Source: Pseudomonas sp. Choline-02u-1 | Lineage (GTDB): Bacteria; Pseudomonadota; Gammaproteobacteria; Pseudomonadales; Pseudomonadaceae | Length of the DNA stretch: 64,000 nt | Reading direction: 5' to 3' | NCBI RefSeq assembly: GCF_002836515.1 | Contig: NZ_PJBC01000065.1 | Location: 62,001 to 126,000, forward strand | In this document: piece by piece, positions 57,762 to 64,000 of the stretch | How the letters are laid out: every line of letters begins with the position of its first letter | How positions within the stretch are numbered: the first letter of the stretch is position 1 | Translations under genes and position numbers: made by a program | Notes under the pieces: model-generated | The model's input: only the letters and a program-made list of their open reading frames with translations | What the model was told of the DNA's origin: nothing | The model's database searches: none

Positions 57762-59012
57762 TTAGTGGGCGACGGCAGCAGCGCCGTGTTCGTCGATCAG
57801 TGCGCCGTTGTGGAAACGGTCGATGGAAAACGGTGCGGCCAGCGGGTGCATTTCACCCTTGGCCAGACTCGCGGCAAACACGTTGCCCGAGCCGGGTGTA
57901 GCCTTGAAGCCACCGGTGCCCCAACCGCAGTTGAAGAACATGTTCGGTACCGGAGTTTTCGAAATGATCGGGCAGGCGTCCGGGGTGGTGTCGACGATGC
58001 CGCCCCACTGGCGGTTCATGCGCACGCGGGACAGCACCGGGAACATCTCGACGATCGCTTGCACGGTGTGCTCGATCACCGGGTACGAACCTCGCTGGCC
58101 GTAACCGTTGTAGCCGTCGATACCGGCGCCGATCACCAGGTCGCCCTTGTCGGACTGGCTGATGTAACCGTGCACGGCGTTGGACATGATCACGCTGTCG
58201 ATAATCGGCTTGATCGGCTCGGACACCAGCGCTTGCAGCGGGTGGGATTCGATCGGCAGACGGAAACCGGCGAGCTTGGCCATGTGCCCGGAGTTACCGG
58301 CAGTGACCACACCGACGCGCTTGGCACCGATGAAGCCCTTGTTGGTTTCGACGCCGATGCACACGCCGTTTTCCTTGCGGAAACCGATCACTTCGGTCTG
58401 CTGGATCAGGTCCACGCCCAAGGCATCGGCGGCACGGGCAAAGCCCCAGGCCACGGCATCGTGACGGGCGACGCCGCCGCGACGCTGCACGGTGGCGCCC
58501 ATCACTGGGTAGCGGGTGTTCTTCGAGCAGTCGAGGTACGGAATCTCGTCCGCGACTTGCTTGGCGTTGAGCAGTTCACCATCAACGCCGTTGAGGCGGT
58601 TGGCGCTGACCCGACGCTCGGAATCACGGATGTCCTGCAGGGTGTGGCACAGGTTGTAAACGCCACGCTGGGAGAACATCACGTTGTAGTTGAGGTCCTG
58701 CGACAGGCCTTCCCACAACTTCATCGCGTGTTCGTACAGGTGCGCCGACTCGTCCCACAGGTAGTTGGAACGCACGATGGTGGTGTTGCGCGCGGTGTTA
58801 CCGCCGCCGAGCCAGCCCTTCTCGACCACGGCGACGTTGGTGATGCCGTGCTCCTTGGCCAGATAGTAGGCCGTCGCCAGGCCGTGCCCGCCGCCGCCGA
58901 CGATGACCACGTCGTAGACTTTTTTCGGGGTGGGCGTGCGCCACATGCGCTGCCAGTTTTCGTGGTGGCTGAGCGAGTGTTTGAACAGGCCGAAGCCGGA
59001 ATAGCGTTGCAT
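57762..59012 (-). CDS. soxB: Sarcosine oxidase beta subunit
   Basis: 416-residue FAD/FMN subunit where sarcosine is oxidised by molecular oxygen, yielding glycine, H2O2 and a C1 unit. Rossmann motif DVVIVGGGGHGLATAYYLA at about residue 33, and C-terminal FNCGWGTGGFKATPGSG. ATG 59012 (MQRYSGFGLF) is preferred because GGAGTAATGACT gives proper ribosome spacing; ATG 59018 overlaps that site. Confidence 0.96.
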   Translation of the reverse strand: MQRYSGFGLFKHSLSHHENWQRMWRTPTPKKVYDVVIVGGGGHGLATAYYLAKEHGITNVAVVEKGWLGGGNTARNTTIVRSNYLWDESAHLYEHAMKLWEGLSQDLNYNVMFSQRGVYNLCHTLQDIRDSERRVSANRLNGVDGELLNAKQVADEIPYLDCSKNTRYPVMGATVQRRGGVARHDAVAWGFARAADALGVDLIQQTEVIGFRKENGVCIGVETNKGFIGAKRVGVVTAGNSGHMAKLAGFRLPIESHPLQALVSEPIKPIIDSVIMSNAVHGYISQSDKGDLVIGAGIDGYNGYGQRGSYPVIEHTVQAIVEMFPVLSRVRMNRQWGGIVDTTPDACPIISKTPVPNMFFNCGWGTGGFKATPGSGNVFAASLAKGEMHPLAAPFSIDRFHNGALIDEHGAAAVAH

Positions 59013-59033
59013 AGTCATTACTCCAAAACCGAC

Positions 59034-60287
59034 TCAGCGATAAACCGGGAAGTCTGCGCACAGCGCCGACACCTGTTGCGCGACATTGGCCTCGACATCG
59101 GCGTCACCGAGGTTGTCGAGGATGTCGCAGATCCAGCCGGCGAGGGTTTCGCACTGGCTGACCTTGAAGCCGCGCGTGGTCACCGCCGGGGTGCCGATGC
59201 GCAGGCCCGAGGTCACGAACGGCGACTGCGGGTCGTTCGGCACGGCGTTCTTGTTCACGGTGATGTGAGCACGGCCCAGCGCAGCGTCGGCGTCTTTGCC
59301 GGTCAGGCCCTGACGGATCAGGCTGACCAGGAACAGATGGTTGTCGGTGCCGCCGGAGACGACGTCGTAGCCACGCTTGATGAACACGCTGGCCATCGCC
59401 TGAGCGTTGTCGATCACTTGTTGCTGATAGGCCTTGAAACCCGGCTCCAGCGCTTCCTTGAAGCACACCGCCTTACCGGCGATGACGTGCATCAGCGGGC
59501 CACCCTGGGCGCCGGGGAACACTGCAGCGTTGAGCTTCTTTTCAATTTCTTCGTTGGACTTGGCCAGGATCAGCCCGCCACGCGGACCGCGCAGGGTTTT
59601 GTGGGTGGTGGTGGTGACCACGTCGGCGTACGGCAGCGGGTTCGGGTACAGGCCGGCAGCCACCAGACCGGCGACGTGAGCCATGTCGACGAACAGCAGC
59701 GCGCCAACCTTGTCCGCGATCTGACGGAAGCGCGGGAAGTCCAGTGTCTTCGAGTAAGCGGAGAACCCGGCGACGATCATTTTCGGCTTGCACTCGACGG
59801 CCAGACGCTCGACTTCGTCGTAGTCGATCAGCCCGGTGTCGGTGTTGATGCCGTACTGCACGGCGTTGTAGAGCTTGCCCGAAGACGACACTTTCGCGCC
59901 GTGGGTCAGGTGACCGCCGTGGGCCAGGCTCATGCCGAGAATGGTGTCGCCCGGCTGGATCAGCGCCAGGTACACCGCGCTGTTGGCCGAAGAACCGGAG
60001 TGCGGCTGGACGTTGGCGTAATCGGCGCCGAACAGTTGCTTGGCGCGTTCGATAGCCAGCGCTTCGACTTTGTCCACGTGCTCGCAGCCGCCGTAATAGC
60101 GCTTGCCCGGATAGCCTTCGGCGTATTTGTTGGTCAGGCCGCTGCCTTGCGCCTGCATGACGCGCTTGCTGGTGTAGTTCTCCGACGCGATCAGCTCGAT
60201 GTGATCTTCCTGACGTTGCTCCTCGGCATTCATCGCCGCCAGCAGTGCATCGTCGTAACCCTGGATCTGGTCTTGCTTGCTGAACAT
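59034..60287 (-). CDS. glyA: Serine hydroxymethyltransferase
   Basis: PLP enzyme interconverting serine and glycine with tetrahydrofolate. 417 residues from ATG 60287 (behind TGGGAGAGACGCG); the frame continues to 60449 without support. The PLP lysine lies in VVTTTTHKTLRGPRGG; LIASENYTS and HSGSSANSAVY are family signatures. As the first gene of the sarcosine operon, it can combine the glycine and methylene-THF made by sarcosine oxidase into serine. Genomes of this group usually carry another glyA elsewhere. Confidence 0.96.
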   Translation of the reverse strand: MFSKQDQIQGYDDALLAAMNAEEQRQEDHIELIASENYTSKRVMQAQGSGLTNKYAEGYPGKRYYGGCEHVDKVEALAIERAKQLFGADYANVQPHSGSSANSAVYLALIQPGDTILGMSLAHGGHLTHGAKVSSSGKLYNAVQYGINTDTGLIDYDEVERLAVECKPKMIVAGFSAYSKTLDFPRFRQIADKVGALLFVDMAHVAGLVAAGLYPNPLPYADVVTTTTHKTLRGPRGGLILAKSNEEIEKKLNAAVFPGAQGGPLMHVIAGKAVCFKEALEPGFKAYQQQVIDNAQAMASVFIKRGYDVVSGGTDNHLFLVSLIRQGLTGKDADAALGRAHITVNKNAVPNDPQSPFVTSGLRIGTPAVTTRGFKVSQCETLAGWICDILDNLGDADVEANVAQQVSALCADFPVYR

Positions 60288-60455
60288 CGCGTCTCTCCCA
60301 GCGGCATCTGTGCGCCATTCGTCTCGGTAAGGCACCGGCAATCGCAGCGGTGCCCTTTGATGCGATGGTATGGCTGGCTTCGAGTGTTCAAATGCCTGCG
60401 GGCGCCACGCAAAGGTGCGTTTACGACATGGCTGGAAATGACTGGACAATGCGTT

Positions 60456-60542
60456 CCCCTGTAGGAGCTGCCGAAGGCTGCGATCTTTTGACTTTGACTT
60501 TGAAGATCAAAAGATCGCAGCCTTCGGCAGCTCCTACAGGGG
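60456..60542. repeat. REPIN-like inverted repeat pair, family B
   Basis: CCCCTGTAGGAGCTGCCGAAGGCTGCGATCTTTTG facing its perfect inverse across about 17 nt. It ends immediately before the stop codon of the TraX-like gene (minus strand), upstream of glyA. Confidence 0.93.
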
Positions 60543-61253
60543 TTATGCGATCAACTGGCGGGCGGCGAGCAGCAGGAGGAAATGCGCCGGATAAAGCGCA
60601 TACGCCCAGCGCCGCATCGCTGGCGGCTGAAGGTGTCGCAGATGTCGCAACAGGAACATTCCCAGCACTGGCGCAAACAGACACGTCGCCAGACCGAGAA
60701 TCGCCACGCAGTTGCCGAACCGCGCCGATTCGAGCAACACCTGCCATTGGTTCGCCGCCAGACAGACCAGCCCCGGCAACAGACTGAAATACAACGGCCG
60801 CCGAAATATCAGCAGCATCGCCAATGGCAGCAGCACGCCGAAGAAACCGAACATCAGCCGATCTGAAAAAAACGCCCCAGCTACCAGCGCGGCCAATGCG
60901 AGCAACCGCGAAATCGATGCCGAATCCTGCCAACCCCGCGCCACCAGCAGCCCCAACGCCAGAGTCGGCATCACGTTCAACGTGTCAGGCTCGGGAATGT
61001 ACAAGCGATAAGGAATTTCACTGATGGCACTGAACAGCAACAGCCAGCTCAGATATCGCCACTCCATCTTCCGCGAACCGTCGCGCGCCAGATTCGCCGC
61101 CATCGCCAGGCAAAACCATGGAAACGCCAGGCGACCTGGCACAAACAACCAGTCGACGGAGAAGCCGACATATCGCAGATGATCGAGCAACATGCTCAGC
61201 AGCGCCAACCACTTGAGCAGGTCCAGCGCACCGTCGCGTTGGCTCAGGTGCAT
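60543..61253 (-). CDS. TraX family membrane protein
   Basis: 236 residues from ATG 61253 (MHLSQRDGALDLLKW) with seven or eight hydrophobic segments. The opening DGALDLLKWLALLSMLLDHLRYV and GRLAFPWFCLAMAANLARDG match the TraX family, named for the F-pilin N-acetylase of conjugation, but chromosomal copies without conjugation genes are common and of unknown function. A longer frame to 61343 would overlap the divergent ltaE promoter. Its 3' end abuts a family B repeat. Confidence 0.8.
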   Translation of the reverse strand: MHLSQRDGALDLLKWLALLSMLLDHLRYVGFSVDWLFVPGRLAFPWFCLAMAANLARDGSRKMEWRYLSWLLLFSAISEIPYRLYIPEPDTLNVMPTLALGLLVARGWQDSASISRLLALAALVAGAFFSDRLMFGFFGVLLPLAMLLIFRRPLYFSLLPGLVCLAANQWQVLLESARFGNCVAILGLATCLFAPVLGMFLLRHLRHLQPPAMRRWAYALYPAHFLLLLAARQLIA

Positions 61254-61379
61254 AATCGGCCCATAAACTGGTAATTTTCCCCACCCGACATTGCATGTGC
61301 TCCCCGGAAGATCTTCGGTAAAGTGCGCATCCTCATTGACCACGAGCCTTCACAAGAGTCTCGATTACGGAAGCCGGCC

Positions 61380-62420
61380 ATGACCGACAAGAGCCAACAA
61401 TTCGCCAGCGACAACTATTCCGGTATCTGCCCTGAAGCCTGGGCAGCCATGGAACAGGCCAACCACGGCCACCAGCGCGCTTACGGCGACGATGAATGGA
61501 CCGCCCGTGCGGCCGATCATTTCCGCAACCTGTTCGAAACCGACTGCGAAGTGTTCTTCGCCTTCAACGGCACCGCCGCCAACTCGCTGGCCCTGTCGTC
61601 GCTGTGCCAGAGTTACCACAGCGTGATCTGCTCGGAAACCGCCCACGTCGAAACCGACGAATGCGGCGCCCCGGAATTCTTCTCCAACGGTTCGAAGCTG
61701 CTGATCGCCGGCACCGAAAACGGCAAGATCACCCCGCAATCGATCCGCGAAGTCGCGCTCAAGCGCCAGGACATTCACTACCCGAAACCGCGTGTGGTGA
61801 CCCTGACTCAAGCCACTGAAGTCGGCAGCGTCTACACCCCGGAAGAAGTCCGCGCCATCAGCGCAACCTGCAAGGAACTGGGCCTGCACCTGCACATGGA
61901 CGGCGCGCGGTTCTCCAACGCCTGCGCATTCCTCGGCTGCTCGCCCGCCGACCTGACCTGGAAAGCCGGCGTCGACGTGCTGTGTTTCGGCGGCACGAAA
62001 AACGGCATGGCGGTGGGTGAAGCGATCCTGTTCTTCAACCACAAACTGGCCGAAGACTTCGACTACCGCTGCAAGCAGGCCGGGCAACTGGCGTCGAAGA
62101 TGCGCTTTTTGTCGGCACCGTGGGTCGGCATTCTGGAAAACGACGCCTGGCTCAAATACGCCCGCCACGCCAACCACTGCGCGCAGCTGCTGGCAGAACT
62201 GGTCAGCGACATTCCCGGCGTCGAACTGATGTTCCCGGTGCAGGCCAACGGCGTGTTCCTGCAACTGTCCGAGCCGGCCATCGCTGCGTTGACTGCAAAG
62301 AACTGGCGTTTCTACACCTTCATCGGCAAGGGCGGCGCACGATTCATGTGCTCCTGGGACACCGAAGAAGAGCGCGTGCGCGAACTGGCGCGCGATATTC
62401 GCGAGGTCATGTCGGCCTGA
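61380..62420 (+). CDS. ltaE: Low-specificity L-threonine aldolase
   Basis: PLP enzyme cleaving L-threonine or L-allo-threonine to glycine and acetaldehyde, and phenylserine-type substrates. 346 residues from ATG 61380 (behind ACGGAAGCCGGCC). The PLP lysine lies in VLCFGGTKNGMAVGE; HMDGARFSNACAFL holds the aspartate. The neighbouring sox operon also makes glycine. Divergent from the TraX-like gene. Confidence 0.93.
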   Translation: MTDKSQQFASDNYSGICPEAWAAMEQANHGHQRAYGDDEWTARAADHFRNLFETDCEVFFAFNGTAANSLALSSLCQSYHSVICSETAHVETDECGAPEFFSNGSKLLIAGTENGKITPQSIREVALKRQDIHYPKPRVVTLTQATEVGSVYTPEEVRAISATCKELGLHLHMDGARFSNACAFLGCSPADLTWKAGVDVLCFGGTKNGMAVGEAILFFNHKLAEDFDYRCKQAGQLASKMRFLSAPWVGILENDAWLKYARHANHCAQLLAELVSDIPGVELMFPVQANGVFLQLSEPAIAALTAKNWRFYTFIGKGGARFMCSWDTEEERVRELARDIREVMSA

Positions 62421-62433
62421 TTCCCCTCCCTAG

Positions 62434-62464
62434 TTGCATTCCCATGCTCAGCACGGGAATGCAA
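62434..62464. repeat. Eroded family C repeat fragment after ltaE
   Basis: TTGCATTCCC-ATGCTCAGCAC-GGGAATGCAA, a 10-bp perfect stem resembling one outer arm of family C, followed by degenerate AGGCTGCGCGTC. It lies just after the ltaE stop and could act as a transcript end, though no T run follows. Confidence 0.6.
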
Positions 62465-62579
62465 CCCAGAGGCTGCGCGTCGCAGACCTGCATTTTCAGA
62501 ATCGGACTACACCAAGGCCTACAGAAAGCACAAAAAACCCGCCATAGACTGCCCGCTCCCGATTCAAGGAGCGCACGCG

Positions 62580-63065
62580 ATGGCAATTCCCGGCTACATG
62601 ACGATCATGGGCAAGACCCAAGGGCTGATTTCGGCAGGCTGCTCAACGCCTGATTCGGTCGGCAACAGATATCAGGCGGCACACACCGATCAAATCATGG
62701 TGCTGTCGTACAGCCACAACCTCGCCAACCTCGACAACTCTCACCGAGCCACCCACGCGCCGGTCATTGTCACCAAAGTCGTCGACAAATCTTCACCGCT
62801 GCTGGCCCAGGCACTGGCCAACCGTGAAGAGATCGACTGCAAGATCAACTTCTACCGAACCTCCCCTCAGGGTCAGCAGGAAAAATACTTTTCTGTCTCG
62901 ATCGACGGTGCGGTGCTCACCGAACTGAACCTGGATATGCCCCACGTCATTCTGCACAGCGACGCTGAGCCTCAGGAGCAGGTCGCCATTCGTTATCGTG
63001 GTATCAGCTGGGTGCATCACCTCGCCGGGACCAGTGGCCATGCCTCATGGGGCGAAGAAGGTTGA
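62580..63065 (+). CDS. hcp: Hcp family type VI secretion tube protein
   Basis: 161-residue Hcp (haemolysin-coregulated protein): MAIPGYMTIMGKTQGLISAGCS opening, DQIMVLSYSHNLAN, and a beta-rich body ending in YRGISWVHHLAGTSGHASWGEE. Hexameric Hcp rings form the inner tube of the type VI secretion system and carry effectors in their lumen. The ribosome site CAAGGAGCGCACGCG is strong. No other T6SS structural genes are in the window; it is an orphan hcp with a large reading frame overlapping its 3' end. Confidence 0.93.
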   Translation: MAIPGYMTIMGKTQGLISAGCSTPDSVGNRYQAAHTDQIMVLSYSHNLANLDNSHRATHAPVIVTKVVDKSSPLLAQALANREEIDCKINFYRTSPQGQQEKYFSVSIDGAVLTELNLDMPHVILHSDAEPQEQVAIRYRGISWVHHLAGTSGHASWGEEG

Positions 63066-64000
63066 GCGATCAACGCCACGACCTCAGCGACGTTCGACAC
63101 GCTGCCGGCAAGCTGCTCGCACAGGCACAGACAGTCGGCTCACGTCATCTGGCATTCGGCAGTGCGCGCGTGCAGTTCAATCAGGAGGTCGCGCGCTTCG
63201 CCAAGGGCATTGTCGATGATGTCGCCAGCGGCCGCCTTTCAGCGGACATGGGCCTTGACGCCCTTGCACAGGAACAGCGTCATCTTCTGAACCAATCCAG
63301 AGTTCTGGTACGCGGCACCAAAGGTGCCGTTCCTGAAGGGGTAAAAAAAAGCCCATTATCGATGCTCAGGCAGCCTGCCTCGCGCTCCGATCCAGACAGG
63401 TTGCTGCGCGCGATTCATCAGCAGAACCTCAGGGTGGCACGCGTCAATAACAGCAGCACCGCGCGCAGCCCTCACCCCGTCAACGACTTGAAGTTCTTCC
63501 CCAGCGAGCACTGGCCGCAAGATCGTCCGGCCCCGTCAGAGCCGGGGTTTTACATCGTGCCGAAAAGCATTGTCGCCGAGAAGCTTGAGGCACAACTGCT
63601 CCCCTCCGCCAACCCGAATGTCATCGCCAGATTCAGGAGTCTGAATCCGAACCCGGACATGATTAAAGCGGGTTCGATGATCGTGCTGAGCGACCCTGAC
63701 AATCAGCAATGCACATACGAAGAAGCATTGCTGATGCAGACCGCCCGTTTCGTCAGTGCGACGCTGGAACCACTGACCTTGGAAGAAGCGGATTTCATGG
63801 CGCAGCACTATGGCGTGATCCAGACCGCACTCGCCTATGAATCAAAAGTGATCGGGGTCGTCACGGCCATGGCAGCCAATCATCTGGATGGCATAAAAAA
63901 TGTCCTCGCGGATCTTGAGCAGCTGCATGTTCATACGCTGGACGCAAAAAACCACCGGGTCTCTGAAGAATTCATAAACAAGCGTGACCAATTACTCAAA
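63047..64000 (+). CDS. Candidate Hcp-associated effector, 3' end outside window
   Basis: An uninterrupted frame of at least 318 codons running off the right edge. It starts at ATG 63047 (overlapping the hcp 3' end by 19 nt) or TTG 63062. The first 140 residues are polar and helical (HAAGKLLAQAQTVGSRHLAFG). About residues 165-220 look like a LysM-type fold: GFYIVPKSIVAEKLEAQLL ... RFRSLNPNPDMIKAGSMIVLSDP. After it come helices (EEALLMQTARFVSATLEPLTLEEADFMAQHYG). The catalytic or pore-forming part, if any, lies outside. Position after an orphan hcp suggests a T6SS cargo; function unproven. Confidence 0.75.
   Translation, partial: MGRRRLSDQRHDLSDVRHAAGKLLAQAQTVGSRHLAFGSARVQFNQEVARFAKGIVDDVASGRLSADMGLDALAQEQRHLLNQSRVLVRGTKGAVPEGVKKSPLSMLRQPASRSDPDRLLRAIHQQNLRVARVNNSSTARSPHPVNDLKFFPSEHWPQDRPAPSEPGFYIVPKSIVAEKLEAQLLPSANPNVIARFRSLNPNPDMIKAGSMIVLSDPDNQQCTYEEALLMQTARFVSATLEPLTLEEADFMAQHYGVIQTALAYESKVIGVVTAMAANHLDGIKNVLADLEQLHVHTLDAKNHRVSEEFINKRDQLLK

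Noticed and set aside
60288..60455. Glycine riboswitch in the glyA leader
   Set aside because: A 7-bp stem GGCACCG / CGGTGCC is present at 60331-60354, but the tandem aptamer features of glycine riboswitches are not; the GGGAGAG near the start is simply the ribosome site.
57765..60464. 899-codon open frame opposite soxB and glyA
   Set aside because: Shadow of two conserved genes; it continues across their junction without any recognised domain or ribosome site.
60543..61253. TraX as evidence of a conjugative element
   Set aside because: Neighbours are conserved chromosomal genes (glyA, ltaE) and no other transfer genes are present; chromosomal TraX-like proteins are common.
1..64000. CRISPR array, prophage, integrase, insertion sequence, tRNA or rRNA
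   Set aside because: No regularly spaced direct repeats with unique spacers, no recombinase or transposase frames, and no tRNA-like or rRNA-like stretch was recognised; the repeats present are paired palindromes.

Overview
The window looks like chromosomal DNA of a Pseudomonas of the fluorescens group. The evidence is GC-rich codon usage, a pqq cluster lying beside davBA, the bioBFHCD/comF locus beside three long acyl-CoA dehydrogenases, creBCD, a glyA-soxBDAG-purU-fdhA operon, and three families of paired palindromic intergenic repeats (REPIN-like) of the kind common in this group. No rRNA, tRNA, CRISPR array, insertion sequence, integrase or prophage is visible. Almost everything reads as core genome; the accessory-looking part is the last 1.4 kb.

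Layout. 1-2378: lysine catabolism (davB, cut by the left edge, then davA). 2411-10109: PQQ biosynthesis (pqqF, pqqA, pqqB, pqqC, pqqD, pqqE, a prolyl-oligopeptidase-like gene), with a hairpin terminator between pqqA and pqqB. 10226-12889: a Pmp3/YqaE peptide, a class III aminotransferase and a divergent LysR regulator. 13118-20224: three paralogous ~600-residue acyl-CoA dehydrogenases with a membrane GGDEF protein between them; the last has a PsrA-type operator. 20499-20795: a 98-residue protein resembling the two ends of flagellar rod/hook proteins. 20904-25499: biotin operon bioB-F-H-C-D, with a BirA-type operator overlapping the start of divergent comF. 26498-32206: modE, a PhoX-type phosphatase, a SrkA/YihE-type kinase, rarD and gcvR. 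32753-38483: malate synthase G, a receiver protein, and a CNMP/CBS/DUF294 protein coupled to a DnaQ-like exonuclease. 38684-44213: iron-type ECF sigma, FecR anti-sigma, TonB siderophore receptor behind a Fur-box-like site, and a PepSY membrane protein. 44343-51099: glutathione transferase, creD/creC/creB, a retropepsin-like protein, an acyltransferase and a DUF2780 protein. 51287-60287, minus strand: glyA-soxB-soxD-soxA-soxG-purU-fdhA, which converts sarcosine to glycine and handles the released C1 unit. 60543-62420: a TraX-like membrane protein and low-specificity threonine aldolase. 62580-64000: an orphan hcp followed at once by a large reading frame that leaves the window, a candidate type VI secretion cargo.

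The parts fit a soil or plant-associated aerobe: lysine, sarcosine and fatty acid use, glyoxylate metabolism, the PQQ cofactor for periplasmic dehydrogenases, iron scavenging, and bacterial competition. Nineteen intergenic repeat elements of three families sit at gene junctions, several inside operons (pqqB/pqqC, bioB/bioF, soxA/soxG, soxG/purU, purU/fdhA, creC/creD). The least explained items are the hcp-linked gene, the mini rod-like protein, the terminator-like hairpin covering the aminotransferase ribosome site, and the DnaA-box cluster at 31.4-31.65 kb. Identifications come from reading motifs and gene order, not from database searches.
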